From an uncultured Latescibacterota bacterium (GTDB lineage Bacteria; Latescibacterota; UBA2968; UBA8231), in assembly GCA_958295495.1 (NCBI GenBank), contig OY282352.1, forward strand, positions 1,302,001 through 1,366,000: a stretch of 64,000 bases of DNA, read 5' to 3'. Positions 1 to 8,767 of this stretch are shown one piece after another. Every line of letters begins with the position of its first letter. Position 1 is the stretch's first letter. The position numbers and the translations under genes were made by a program. The notes under the pieces are model-generated. The model saw only the letters and a list, made by a program, of their open reading frames with translations. It made no database searches and was not told where the DNA came from.

Positions 1-107
1 CCGACTTTCTCGATTTGGGGCTGGTCTATGCGCTAATCAACTTCATCGGCACCATCGCCATCCTCAAATACGTCTCGACCGCTGGCGAGGCCGAGGCCCA
101 CGCCTGA
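1..107 (+). CDS. mrpF: Mrp antiporter subunit F, C-terminal fragment (cut by window edge)
   Basis: Only the last ~34 codons are present, read in the frame that starts at base 3 and stops at 105-107. They encode a hydrophobic stretch (LDLGLVYALINFIGTIAILK) typical of the last membrane helix of MrpF/MnhF, a small helper subunit of multisubunit cation/proton antiporters. The TGA stop overlaps the ATG of the next gene (TGATG), which indicates translational coupling. The position directly before mrpG fits the conserved E-F-G order of these operons. Confidence 0.8.
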   Translation, partial: DFLDLGLVYALINFIGTIAILKYVSTAGEAEAHA

Positions 108-421
108 TGGAAGCACTGCTCTACTACGCCAGCTGGGCCTGTCTGCTGTTGGGGGCTGGCTTCTGCTTCGTCGGCGGCTTGGGTCTCCTGCGGCTGCCCG
201 ATTTTTACAGCCGCATGCACGGTGGCGGTGTTACCGATACCCTAGGCGCGGGTTTGGTCCTCTTAGGGCTTATGTTGCAGAGCGGCCTGTCGCTGGCAAC
301 CGTCAAGCTGGTGATGATCGCGCTCTTCTTGCTGCTGGCCGGCCCCGTCGCCACCCACGCCATCGCCCGCGCGGCCCGGCACAGTGGACTCGCGCCCCAA
401 GGCACTGGGGAAGAGCCGTGA
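107..421 (+). CDS. mrpG: Mrp antiporter subunit G
   Basis: 104-residue membrane protein with three predicted helices, the usual size for MrpG/MnhG. The segment GGLGLLRLPDFYSRMHGGGV carries the family's conserved LPDxYxRxH pattern just after the first helix. It is a structural subunit of the inner-membrane Na+(K+)/H+ antiporter complex. The start ATG overlaps the mrpF stop and the TGA stop overlaps the GTG start of the next gene. An E/P-rich hydrophilic tail follows the last helix. Confidence 0.9.
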   Translation: MEALLYYASWACLLLGAGFCFVGGLGLLRLPDFYSRMHGGGVTDTLGAGLVLLGLMLQSGLSLATVKLVMIALFLLLAGPVATHAIARAARHSGLAPQGTGEEP

Positions 422-1389
422 GTGTCGCGCTGGTTGACATCGCGCTGATGACGTTCCTCGCCCTCAGCGCCGTGGCCATTATCCAGGTGCGGGATCTTTT
501 TGCCGCAGTGGTGCTCACTGGCATCTTCAGCCTGCTCTCGGCTTGTATCTTCACCACCCTCGACGCAGTCGATGTGGCTTTCACCGAAGCGGCGGTGGGT
601 GCTGGCTTAGCAACGGTCCTCTTCCTAGCCGCGCTCTCCTCGACCGGGCCTAGAGAAAAGGCCCAACACCAACACTCCTATAGTGGCCTCTCCGTCTGCC
701 TCCTGACCGGCGGTGCGCTCATCTATGGCACCCTCGATATGCCGCATTTGGGCGACCCCAACGCTCCGATCCACCAGCACGTGGCCCCCCGCTATATCGC
801 CGAATCCCCCGCGGAAATCGGCGTCCCCAACATGGTCACCTCCGTGCTGGCCAGCTACCGGGGCTACGACACCTTGGGCGAGGTGACGGTGATCTTCACC
901 GCTGGGCTAGCGGTGCTCCTGCTCTTGCGCGGCAGCGGTACTGCGCTGGACGCGGCCGCCGACCAAGCGATGCAACACGCGATGATCCTCCGCGTCGTCT
1001 CCAAGCTCTTCATCCCGCTGATCCTGCTCTTTGGGCTCTACGTGCAGTTCCACGGCGACTTCGGCCCCGGTGGCGGGTTCCAAGCGGGCGTGCTCTTTGC
1101 CGCGGCCTTTATTCTTTACGCCTTGATCTACGGGGTCGAGGAAGCGCGCCGAGTGGCCCCACCAGGCCGCGTCCAAGTCTTTTTCGCCTTGGGGCTCCTG
1201 CTGTACATCGGCACGGGCTTGGCCTGCCTCTTGGCCGGAGGCAATTTCCTCGAATACAAGGTGCTGGCCAGCGAGCCTACCCACGGCGAGCACTACGGCA
1301 TTTTGCTGATTGAGCTCGGGGTCGGCATCACCGTTGCCGCAGTCGTCATTAACACCTTCTGCTACTTTGCCAGCCGCGGGCGACCATGA
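418..1389 (+). CDS. mrpB: Fused Mrp subunit: MrpA C-terminal (MbhD/MbhE-like) plus MrpB domains
   Basis: 323 residues. Residues ~1-85 are DUF4040/MbhD-like (membrane helices with VDVAFTEAAVGAGLATVLFL). The middle part (~85-180) resembles MbhE. Residues ~190-320 are the MnhB domain, marked by HGDFGPGGGFQAGV, a nearly invariant MrpB signature. In classical Mrp operons the first two parts are the C-terminal end of the long MrpA; here they are fused to MrpB, and the NuoL-like part of MrpA is a separate gene downstream. Start GTG at 418 overlaps the mrpG stop; the 3' end overlaps mrpC by ATGA. Confidence 0.85.
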   Translation: MSVALVDIALMTFLALSAVAIIQVRDLFAAVVLTGIFSLLSACIFTTLDAVDVAFTEAAVGAGLATVLFLAALSSTGPREKAQHQHSYSGLSVCLLTGGALIYGTLDMPHLGDPNAPIHQHVAPRYIAESPAEIGVPNMVTSVLASYRGYDTLGEVTVIFTAGLAVLLLLRGSGTALDAAADQAMQHAMILRVVSKLFIPLILLFGLYVQFHGDFGPGGGFQAGVLFAAAFILYALIYGVEEARRVAPPGRVQVFFALGLLLYIGTGLACLLAGGNFLEYKVLASEPTHGEHYGILLIELGVGITVAAVVINTFCYFASRGRP

Positions 1390-1742
1390 GTTCGTTCCTC
1401 GGTCTGTACAACTACTGGATCGTCATTTTCCTGATGATGGCCGGCTTCTACAACGTCATCGCCCGCGGCAATCTGATCAGGAAGTTGGTCGGCCTCAATA
1501 TCTTCCAGACCTCGGTCTTTTTGCTCTACATTAGCATGGGCAAAGTCAAGGGGGGGACCGCGCCCATCCTCGTCGAAGGTGTGACGACGTACTCCAACCC
1601 ACTGCCTCACGTCCTCATCCTCACCGCCATTGTAGTAGGCATCGCCACCACCGCTGTGGGATTAGCACTGGTGGTGCGCATCCGCACGGCCTACGGGACG
1701 ATCGAAGAAGACGAGATCCAACGCTGGGAAGAGGGGTCGTGA
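1386..1742 (+). CDS. mrpC: Mrp antiporter subunit C (NuoK-like)
   Basis: 118 residues with three predicted membrane helices, homologous in size and layout to MrpC/MnhC and to NuoK of complex I. The stretch NLIRKLVGLNIFQTSVFLLY matches the family's conserved cytoplasmic-loop/helix region, and LPHVLILTAIVVGIATTAVG matches the last helix with its conserved LTAIVV pattern. It overlaps mrpB at the start (ATGA) and mrpD at the end. It is expected to bridge the antiporter-like subunits in the inner membrane. Confidence 0.9.
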   Translation: MSSFLGLYNYWIVIFLMMAGFYNVIARGNLIRKLVGLNIFQTSVFLLYISMGKVKGGTAPILVEGVTTYSNPLPHVLILTAIVVGIATTAVGLALVVRIRTAYGTIEEDEIQRWEEGS

Positions 1743-3220
1743 TCGCCGCCCATCTACCGGCTTTGCAGATCGTCTTGCCGCTGGTCGCTGCACCTGTCTG
1801 CGTGTTGCTGCGCCCGCGGTGCTTGCTATGGCCGTTTGTCGTGGCCGTCGGCTGGGGCACCCTAGCGCTGGCCGTGCTGCTGTTGCAGCAAGTGCTCTCC
1901 TATGGTTCCATCTCCTATGCCCTCGGCGGCTGGAGCGCGCCTTGGGGCATCGAGTACCGGGTAGATGTTCTCAATGCGTATCTGATTCTACTGGTGGCGC
2001 TGATCGGTGCCGTAGTTCTAACCTACGCGCCAGCGAGTGCGGCGCGCGAAGTCGAAGCAGATCGCCACCCGTATTTCTGCGCGATCTTTCTGCTTTGTCT
2101 CGCTGGCCTGCTGGGCATTGCCATTACTGGCGACGCCTTTAACGTCTTCGTGTTTATGGAGATCTCGTCGCTTTCGGCGTATGGGCTGATTAGTCTCGGC
2201 CGGGATCGCCGCGCCCTTATGGCGACGTATAACTACCTAGTCTTGGGCACGATTGGCGCGACCTTTATCCTGATCGGCATTGGCCTGATGTACGCGATGA
2301 CCGGCACGCTCAACATGGCCGATCTCGCCGTGCGGGTCGCAGCCGTTTCCCACACCCGCACCATCCATGTGGCCTTTGCCTTTATAAGCGTTGGCTTCAC
2401 CCTCAAGATGGCACTTTTCCCGCTGCATATATGGTTGCCCAACGCCTACACCTATGCCCCTTCGGCCGTTACCGCCTTTATCGCGGCGACTGCGACTAAG
2501 ATCGCAGTGTACGCCTTCCTGCGCTTCGTCTTCACGATCTTTGGCGCGGACTTCGCCTTTGGCACCATGCACCTCGATGTCTTGCTCTTGCCGCTGGTGC
2601 TGCTGGGCATTTTCATCGCCTCGACCGTGGCCATCTACCAGGCCGATCTCAAGCGGCTTTTGGCCTATTCGAGCGCGGCCCAGATCGGCTATGCAATGCT
2701 CGGCATTAGCTTAGGCTCGGCCACTGGGCTGACTGCCGGTATCGTCCATCTCTTCAATCACGCGCTGATGAAGGCGGCCCTCTTCCTCGCCGCCGGCTGC
2801 ATCTTCCTCCGCGTCAACTCCATGCAGCTGGCCGATCTCAGCGGGCTGGGCAAGCGCCTGCCCCTGACTTCGTGCGCCTTTGTCCTCGCCGGCTTGGGGC
2901 TAGTCGGCATGCCGTTTACCGTGGGCTTTATCAGCAAGTGGTACTTGATTTTGGGCGCGCTGGAGCACGGCTGGTGGCCGGTGGCCGCGCTAGTGGTGAT
3001 CAGCTCGCTGCTGGCGCTGGTCTATATCTGGCGCTTTGTCGAGATCGCCTATTTCCGCCCGGTGCCCGAAGATGCTGCGCCCGTCGCCGAAGCCCCCCTC
3101 TCGATGCAGATCCCCCTATGGCTGCTCATCGCCCTTACCGTCGGATTGGGGGTGCAGACCTCGCTGACGGCTGGGGTTGCCCGCAAGGCGGCGCAGTGGC
3201 TCTTAGGTGTTGCGCCATGA
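1739..3220 (+). CDS. mrpD: Mrp antiporter subunit D (NuoM/N-like proton-translocating subunit)
   Basis: 493 residues, polytopic (about 14 helices), of the Proton_antipo_M family. It shows the family's TM5 glutamate in FMEISSLSAYGLI, the lysine in FTLKMALFPLHIWLPNAY, and the later Lys/His helices (FNHALMKAALFLAAG, FTVGFISKWYLILGALEHG). These are the charged residues that carry protons in complex I antiporter-like subunits. The start is GTG at 1739, overlapping mrpC. It is the best match in the operon to canonical MrpD. Confidence 0.9.
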   Translation: MIAAHLPALQIVLPLVAAPVCVLLRPRCLLWPFVVAVGWGTLALAVLLLQQVLSYGSISYALGGWSAPWGIEYRVDVLNAYLILLVALIGAVVLTYAPASAAREVEADRHPYFCAIFLLCLAGLLGIAITGDAFNVFVFMEISSLSAYGLISLGRDRRALMATYNYLVLGTIGATFILIGIGLMYAMTGTLNMADLAVRVAAVSHTRTIHVAFAFISVGFTLKMALFPLHIWLPNAYTYAPSAVTAFIAATATKIAVYAFLRFVFTIFGADFAFGTMHLDVLLLPLVLLGIFIASTVAIYQADLKRLLAYSSAAQIGYAMLGISLGSATGLTAGIVHLFNHALMKAALFLAAGCIFLRVNSMQLADLSGLGKRLPLTSCAFVLAGLGLVGMPFTVGFISKWYLILGALEHGWWPVAALVVISSLLALVYIWRFVEIAYFRPVPEDAAPVAEAPLSMQIPLWLLIALTVGLGVQTSLTAGVARKAAQWLLGVAP

Positions 3221-4671
3221 GTGCCTCCACCGCCATGGCCGCGGCCGTGCTCCTGCCTTTGGCTGCCGCGCCCCTGATCGCCCTTTTGGGCCGCCGCCCC
3301 AACCTGCGCGAGACCGCGACCCTGCTCGCCGCGCTGGGCACTTTTGCCGCCGTCTGCACCATAGTGCCCAAAGTCGCCGCAGGAGACCGACCGGCAGTTC
3401 ATCTAATAGAGATCTTCCCGGGTTTGTCCCTCGCCTTTGAGGTCGAGCCGCTCGGCGCGCTCTTTGCGCTGATCGCCGCTGGGCTGTGGATAGCGACCTC
3501 GGTGTACTCCATCGGCTACATGCGGGGCCATCACGAGGAAAACCAGACCCGCTTTTTCGCCTTCTTTGCCCTAGCGATCGCTGCGACCTTGGGCGCGGCC
3601 TTCGCCGGCAACATGCTGACGCTGTTTTTCTGCTATGAGGCGCTGACGCTGTCGACCTATCCGCTGGTCACCCACCACCGCAGTTGGGAGGCCAAAGCGG
3701 GGGGGCGCGTCTATTTGGGCATCCTGCTTGCGACCTCGATCGGCTTCCTGCTCACAGGCGTGGTCGCCACCTACTACATCGCCGGGACTCTCGACTTTGT
3801 TTCCGGCGGCATCCTCGCCGGCAAGGCCCCGACGTGGACCATTGGCGTCCTGCTCTTTCTCTACGCCTTTGGCACTGGCAAGGCCGCGCTCATGCCCTTT
3901 CACCGCTGGCTTCCCTCCGCTATGGTGGCTCCGGCTCCAGTTAGCGCCTTGCTGCACGCGGTGGCCGTGGTCAAGGCCGGCGTCTTCACCGTCCTCAAGG
4001 TCGTCGTCTATATCTTCGGCCTGGACCTGCTCGCCGACACGGGTTTGGGCACTTATCTGGCCTACGCGGCCTGCGCCACGATCCTCATTGGCTCGCTGGT
4101 TGCCATGACCAAGGACAACCTCAAGGCCCGCTTGGCGTATTCCACGGTCAGTCAGCTCTCCTACATCGTGCTCGGCGCGGCTCTGGCCAATAGTTGGGGC
4201 ATCCTCGGCGGCAGCCTCCACATCGCCATGCACGCCTTCGGCAAGATCACCCTCTTCTTCTGCGCCGGGGCCATTGCGGTCGCCCTGCACAAGACCGAGA
4301 TCAGCCAGATGAAAGGCATTGGACGGCAAATGCCGTGGACGATGGGGGCCTTTCTCGTTGGTTCACTCAGCATCATCGGCTTGCCGCCGCTAGGAGGGGC
4401 TTGGAGCAAGTGGTACCTCATACTCGCCGGGCTAGAAGCAGAGCAGTACGTGGCCATCGGCGTACTTTTGCTAAGCCCGCTGCTCAACATGGCCTATCTG
4501 TTGCCGGTCGCGGTCAACGCCTTCTTCTGCGCAGCACCTGCCGAAGAAAGCGGCCTACGGGAAGCCCCGCTGGCCTGCGTCCTGCCGCTGCTTTGCACGG
4601 CACTAGGCGGGCTGGTGCTCTTCCTCTACCCCGACCCACTCCTCGACCTCTGCCGCCAGATCGGAGGGTAA
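3217..4671 (+). CDS. Second antiporter-like subunit (NuoL/M family, MrpD/MrpA-N type)
   Basis: 484 residues from ATG 3217, which overlaps the mrpD TGA (ATGA); the open frame runs further upstream but that part lies inside mrpD. Proton_antipo_M core with FFCYEALTLSTYPLVTH (TM5 Glu) and FGTGKAALMPFHRWLPSAMV (TM7 Lys, conserved HxWLP-like motif). The N-terminal part has the NuoL-type segment SVYSIGYMRGHHEENQTRFF. It may replace the N-terminal half of MrpA, since this operon has no full-length MrpA. Exact subunit naming is uncertain because three related antiporter-like genes are present. Confidence 0.85.
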   Translation: MSASTAMAAAVLLPLAAAPLIALLGRRPNLRETATLLAALGTFAAVCTIVPKVAAGDRPAVHLIEIFPGLSLAFEVEPLGALFALIAAGLWIATSVYSIGYMRGHHEENQTRFFAFFALAIAATLGAAFAGNMLTLFFCYEALTLSTYPLVTHHRSWEAKAGGRVYLGILLATSIGFLLTGVVATYYIAGTLDFVSGGILAGKAPTWTIGVLLFLYAFGTGKAALMPFHRWLPSAMVAPAPVSALLHAVAVVKAGVFTVLKVVVYIFGLDLLADTGLGTYLAYAACATILIGSLVAMTKDNLKARLAYSTVSQLSYIVLGAALANSWGILGGSLHIAMHAFGKITLFFCAGAIAVALHKTEISQMKGIGRQMPWTMGAFLVGSLSIIGLPPLGGAWSKWYLILAGLEAEQYVAIGVLLLSPLLNMAYLLPVAVNAFFCAAPAEESGLREAPLACVLPLLCTALGGLVLFLYPDPLLDLCRQIGG

Positions 4672-4675
4672 AGCC

Positions 4676-4936
4676 ATGGCTCCAGAGAAAGAACATCTAT
4701 TCGATCAGCCGCGGAACGTCCACCGCTTGCTATGGATCTTCTTCGCTTTCTGCGCCTTGCTCTTGGGCTTGGACCTGCTCTTCCATCGGCACTTGAACTT
4801 TGCCGAGGGGGTCTTCCCGGTTGAGGGCTGGTTCGGCTTTTACGCGATATACGGGTTTGTCGCTTGCGTGCTCTTGGTCTTGACGGCCACCCAGTTGCGC
4901 AAGGTGCTGATGCGCCGCGAGGATTACTATGACTAG
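4676..4936 (+). CDS. Small two-helix membrane protein in the Mrp operon
   Basis: 86 residues with two predicted membrane helices (~18-36 and ~53-74) and a basic C-terminal end (RKVLMRREDYYD). It starts 4 bases after the previous stop, with GGAGG (4664-4668) just upstream, and overlaps the following antiporter gene by 8 bases, so it is certainly co-translated with the complex. I recognise no named family. Similar small membrane proteins occur in Mrp operons of this split type; an assembly or structural role is inference. Confidence 0.75.
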   Translation: MAPEKEHLFDQPRNVHRLLWIFFAFCALLLGLDLLFHRHLNFAEGVFPVEGWFGFYAIYGFVACVLLVLTATQLRKVLMRREDYYD

Positions 4937-6617
4937 CCTACACCCGGCGGCCTTCCTGCTGTTAGGCGGGCTGCTGTTGCCCGTTTTGCCGCTGGCCGCG
5001 CGGCGGGTGGCGTTGCTCCTCTTGCCGTTGGCCGGATTCTACAATCTCCTCGGTCATCAGGTAGGCGACGGCCAAGTCGGCTCCTTGGCTGGATACGAGT
5101 TGCACTGGGTGCGCGTTGACCGACTCAGTTTGCTCTTTGGCTATCTTTTTCACGTGGCCGCCTTCCTCGCCGCGCTCTTCTCGCTGCACCTGCGCGACCG
5201 CCTGCAACAGGCGACCGGCTTCCTGTACGCGGCCGCGGCCGTGGGCGCGGTCTTTGCCGGCGATCTCATCGCGCTCTTCATCTTTTGGGAGCTATTGGCG
5301 ATTACCTCGGTTTTTCAGATCTGGGCCAGTCAAAGCCAAAAGGCCATCGCCGCTGGCACGCGCTACCTGCTGATCCACATCAGCTCTGGTCTGCTGCTCT
5401 TGGTCGGCACGGCGTGGCACTACCAGCAGACCGGCTCGCTGGCGCTGGGCCATCTGGGCATCGATAGCTGGGCCACGCGGCTCATTTTCCTCGGCGTTGG
5501 CATTAAATGCGCCTTCCCATTCCTGCACTCGTGGCTGGTGGATGCCTACCCGGCTTCTACTCCCACCGGCGCGGTCTTTTTGAGCTCCTTTAGCACCAAG
5601 ACTGCTGTCTATGTGTTGGCGCGCAGTTTTGCCGGCACCGAATGCCTGCTGTACATCGGCGCGGCCATGGCGATGTTTCCCATCTTCTACGCGGTCATTG
5701 AAAACGACCTGCGCCGCGTGTTGAGCTACAGCATGATCAACCAGATCGGCTTTATGGTAGTAGGCATCGGCTTGGGGCCGGGCACGGGCATCAACGGCGC
5801 AGTGGCCCACGCCTTTGCCCATATCCTCTACAAGGCACTCCTGTTCATGTCGATGGGGGCTGTGCTCTACCGCACCGGCAGGATCAACGGCTCGGATCTC
5901 GGGGGGCTGTACAAATCCATGCCTTGGACTTGCGGCTTCTGCATGGTCGGGGCCGCGTCGATTTCGGCTTTCCCGCTCTTTAGCGGCTTTGTCAGCAAGT
6001 CGATGATCATGCAGGCCGCAGCCAACGAAGGCCACCTCGCGGTGTGGCTGCTGCTACTGTTTGCCTCGGCCGGCGTCTTCCATCACGCCGGCATCAAAAT
6101 TCCCTTCTTTGCCTTCTTCGCTCACGACGCCGGGATCCGCTGCCGCGAAGCACCGCGCAATATGCTCTTGGCGATGGGGATTGGGGCGGCGCTGTGCATA
6201 GGCATCGGCTTGTTCCCGCACTATCTGTACGCGCTCCTGCCCTACCCGGTTGAGTACGAGCCGTACACCACTACGCACGTGGTGTTGCAGATGCAGCTTT
6301 TGTTTTTTTCGGCGCTGGCCTTTGTCGCGCTCAAGCTGACGGGCATGTACCCGCCGGAGCTGCGCTCGGCCAATATCGACGTGGACTGGACCTACCGAAA
6401 GCTGCTGCCAAGCGCAGCGCGGCGGTGCGTACAGGTGGGTGCGCCGTTGCGGGATGGACTAATCGCTTGGGGCAAGCGACAGGTTTTCTCTCTAATGGAT
6501 CAGGTGCGCCAGTACCACGGCCCGACCGGCGTCTTTGCGCGGGCGTGGCCCATCAGTAGCAGCGTGTTGTTGGTGACGATTTTCTTGGCGGTGTACTTGT
6601 TTGTGTACTTGGGATGA
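4929..6617 (+). CDS. Third antiporter-like subunit (NuoL/M family) ending the Mrp operon
   Basis: 562 residues, polytopic Proton_antipo_M protein. Visible hallmarks are FIFWELLAITSVFQIW (TM5 Glu), GVGIKCAFPFLHSWLVDAYP (TM7 Lys and conserved H-x-W), and SGFVSKSMIMQA (later Lys). The C-terminal ~110 residues extend past the core as a basic amphipathic stretch and end in a final membrane helix, reminiscent of the lateral helix of NuoL. It overlaps the small upstream gene and ends the co-directional cluster; the next gene is convergent, 7 bases away. Confidence 0.85.
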   Translation: MTSLHPAAFLLLGGLLLPVLPLAARRVALLLLPLAGFYNLLGHQVGDGQVGSLAGYELHWVRVDRLSLLFGYLFHVAAFLAALFSLHLRDRLQQATGFLYAAAAVGAVFAGDLIALFIFWELLAITSVFQIWASQSQKAIAAGTRYLLIHISSGLLLLVGTAWHYQQTGSLALGHLGIDSWATRLIFLGVGIKCAFPFLHSWLVDAYPASTPTGAVFLSSFSTKTAVYVLARSFAGTECLLYIGAAMAMFPIFYAVIENDLRRVLSYSMINQIGFMVVGIGLGPGTGINGAVAHAFAHILYKALLFMSMGAVLYRTGRINGSDLGGLYKSMPWTCGFCMVGAASISAFPLFSGFVSKSMIMQAAANEGHLAVWLLLLFASAGVFHHAGIKIPFFAFFAHDAGIRCREAPRNMLLAMGIGAALCIGIGLFPHYLYALLPYPVEYEPYTTTHVVLQMQLLFFSALAFVALKLTGMYPPELRSANIDVDWTYRKLLPSAARRCVQVGAPLRDGLIAWGKRQVFSLMDQVRQYHGPTGVFARAWPISSSVLLVTIFLAVYLFVYLG

Positions 6618-6624
6618 CTCTGTC

Positions 6625-7119
6625 TCACAGCTGCAAGGCCGTGCGGATGGTCGCCGCAATGGCCGCGGGCGGCGGGCCGATGTCCACGCTCAGGGCGTCG
6701 CCCGGCTCTTCGAGGGTCGCAAACTGGCTGTCGAGCAGGCTGGCCGGCATGTAGCGATGCTGCCGCGTCGCGAGCCGCTGGGCGATGAGTGTCTTGGGGC
6801 CTTTGAGATGGACGATCTGCACGCCGGGCCGCCCGCTGACCAAGATGTCGCGGTAGCTCTGTTTGAGCGCGGAGCAGCCGAGTATCGCCCCTTGCTCGGC
6901 ACAAAGCCACTGGTCAATGGCCGCAGAGAGGGTCTCCAGCCAAGGCCAGCGGTCCTCGTCGGTAAGCGGCATACCGCTGGCCATTTTGCACACGTTGGCT
7001 TCCGGGTGGAAATCGTCCGCGTCGCAATAAGCCCATCCAAGCTGTTGGGCGAGCTGCTCGCCCACGGTTGTCTTACCGCTACCCGTTACGCCCATTAGTA
7101 CGATGACCATGCGCTTCAT
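6625..7119 (-). CDS. gntK: Gluconokinase
   Basis: 164 residues, the usual size for the GntK/IdnK family. It phosphorylates D-gluconate to 6-phosphogluconate with ATP, feeding the Entner-Doudoroff or pentose-phosphate route. The P-loop GVTGSGKTT is at residues ~9-17, followed by the substrate-site motif YCDADDFHPEANVCKMASG with its conserved DADDxHP. CSALKQSYRD and the LATRQHRYMPASLLDSQFATLE region (shown here in part) are typical of the family. It is transcribed toward the end of the Mrp operon; no gluconate permease is adjacent. Confidence 0.93.
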   Translation of the reverse strand: MKRMVIVLMGVTGSGKTTVGEQLAQQLGWAYCDADDFHPEANVCKMASGMPLTDEDRWPWLETLSAAIDQWLCAEQGAILGCSALKQSYRDILVSGRPGVQIVHLKGPKTLIAQRLATRQHRYMPASLLDSQFATLEEPGDALSVDIGPPPAAIAATIRTALQL

Positions 7120-7176
7120 CTCCCGCGTTGTGCGCTGCGGGCCTGAACATATAGGAGCGCGTCTGTTGCAACAAGG

Positions 7177-8400
7177 TCAGTTATCCACTAACGAGGCGTG
7201 CGGGTTGATGGGTAGTTCCAAGGCTATACAGGCCCCTTGGTTGCAGTCTTTGACGAATAGGCGACCGTAGTGTTCGCGCGCAATGCTCGCACATAGGCTC
7301 AACCCCAATCCGCTGTTCTGGCTCGACGCCTTGGTCGTGAAGAATGGCGCAAAAATATCGGCCCGGATTTTCTCGGGAATGCCCGGCCCATTATCCTCGA
7401 TCTCCAGCACAATCCAGCCCTGGCGGGTCGATAGCCGCAGCACGACCCGCCCCGCGCCGCGCACCTGCCTGATGGCGTCGCGGCTATTTTGGATGAGATT
7501 GAGGACGACCTGTTGGAGCTGGCCGGCATGAGCCTTGATATAGGGCAGGTTTGGGGCTAGGTCCTCGGCAATTTCGATCTGGTCTTGCAGGAGCGTCCGG
7601 CGCATCAGCAGGGCTGTCTCCTGTACGAGGCGGGTGACGCTGATCCATTCCTTTTGCGCCTTCTGCTGGCGCGCACACGCCAACAGCCGCTCGCTGGTGC
7701 CGCGCGCCTGCAGGCCGGCCTTGTACACGGCTTGTATGCCGCCACCGACGGCGGGCGCCAAATTCTCTTCGAGCAGCAGGCTAGTCTCGCCGATGATCAC
7801 CTCTAAGTGTTGGTTGATTTCGCTGGCGAACTCGGCCGTCAATTGCCCCATCACTTGCAATTTCTGTGCTTGGCGTAGCTGCGCTTCTTTGACCTGCAAC
7901 TGCGACAAGTCTTCTCGTCGATAGTACAGCCCGCTGAGGACCTCGCTCAAGCCCTTGAACAAGCCAACGTCTGCGGCACTACAGGCGATAGCCTCGCTGC
8001 GATAAACGGCTAGGACGCCTTGATCAAAGGTCGTTTCGAGTATGGCTTTGACCTTGCAACGCATCTGCTGGGCCAGCCAGTCGCCTTCTCCGGGGCGGCT
8101 CGGTGCTCGATAGCAGGTCGCGGCAGATTTCCACGCCCCCAGCACCCACTGCTGCCCTTCCGTTAGCGGGGACCAATGCCCGTCGGACGTCAAGGGATGG
8201 ACGCGCATCTTGCACTCGCCGTTGTCGCCTTGTACCCGGTACAACCGGCAACCATCGTACGCGATCTTGGCGTGGTCCAAGGTCTGGCGGATCTGCGATA
8301 GGACCATAAATTCGCCCTCCGGTTCTTGGTGCCGCCAAACCGCAAGCCGCAAGTCTCGCAACAGGTCCCCGTTACTATTGCCGCCGCTGTGTTTGCCCAT
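7177..8400 (-). CDS. Sensor histidine kinase with degenerate phospho-acceptor site
   Basis: 407 residues, no membrane helix, so cytoplasmic. Residues ~15-165 form a GAF-like sensor region. A coiled stretch (~165-185) leads to the dimerisation region MGQLTAEFASEINQHLE (~184-200), where kinases of this type carry AHEINN; the phospho-accepting His is Ser193 here. The ATP-binding domain looks intact: N box LNLIQNSRDAI (~300-310), G1 DNGPGIP (~337-342), F box FAPFFTTK and G2 GLGLSLC (~364-370). A His four residues later (His198) might substitute. The gene begins 2 bases after a truncated receiver gene. It may be inactive, or act as a phosphatase or as an ATP-binding regulator. Confidence 0.85.
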   Translation of the reverse strand: MGKHSGGNSNGDLLRDLRLAVWRHQEPEGEFMVLSQIRQTLDHAKIAYDGCRLYRVQGDNGECKMRVHPLTSDGHWSPLTEGQQWVLGAWKSAATCYRAPSRPGEGDWLAQQMRCKVKAILETTFDQGVLAVYRSEAIACSAADVGLFKGLSEVLSGLYYRREDLSQLQVKEAQLRQAQKLQVMGQLTAEFASEINQHLEVIIGETSLLLEENLAPAVGGGIQAVYKAGLQARGTSERLLACARQQKAQKEWISVTRLVQETALLMRRTLLQDQIEIAEDLAPNLPYIKAHAGQLQQVVLNLIQNSRDAIRQVRGAGRVVLRLSTRQGWIVLEIEDNGPGIPEKIRADIFAPFFTTKASSQNSGLGLSLCASIAREHYGRLFVKDCNQGACIALELPINPHASLVDN

Positions 8401-8402
8401 GG

Positions 8403-8657
8403 TCAGTCCCTTTCTCCTGTGTCAGATAGCGCTGCGCGACCAGTTTGCATTTTGGCATCCTGTCTCTTGAGGCTATAGACAAAGCTGTCCAGTAAAATGG
8501 GTTTCTCGACTAAGTCCTGCGCTCCACTCAGCGCGACCTCTTGCGCTAGCTGGGGACTAGCCAATTCGCACGGCACGACGATTTTTGTCTGCACGCCACG
8601 CGCTCGCAGTTCGCTGATGGTGCCGACCGAGAAGTTGGGCAGCAGAGACGGCTCGTA
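8403..8657 (-). pseudogene. Truncated response-regulator receiver domain
   Basis: The open frame is bounded by a TAA at 8658-8660 and reads about 85 codons resembling the second half of a REC domain: a segment with the pattern ISELRARG, then a beta strand (TKIVVPCE), and the conserved LSGAQDLVEKPI with the active-site-distal Lys-Pro. The first half with the phospho-accepting Asp is missing, and no ATG precedes the preserved part. A GTG at ~8594 could start a 63-residue product, but that could not fold as a receiver. It ends 2 bases before the histidine kinase, so the pair is the relic of a REC-kinase operon. Confidence 0.65.
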
Positions 8658-8767
8658 TTATATGTTATAAGCAAAGCTAGTGCCACAGGTTTAATTTTTT
8701 AAGAAGTCAATGTAATGTTAAATGACGAGTTAGGAACACGCTACTTCACCCCGTTTGCCCGTAATAA

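Noticed and set aside
2872..3216. A longer start for the second antiporter-like subunit, 115 codons upstream of 3217.
   Set aside because: This part overlaps mrpD in another frame, is arginine-rich and non-membranous, and the ATG at 3217 has the ATGA overlap seen between all other genes of the operon.
3571..4329. Long minus-strand frame opposite the antiporter gene.
   Set aside because: Its product is a charged, low-complexity protein typical of the reverse strand of GC-rich membrane genes.
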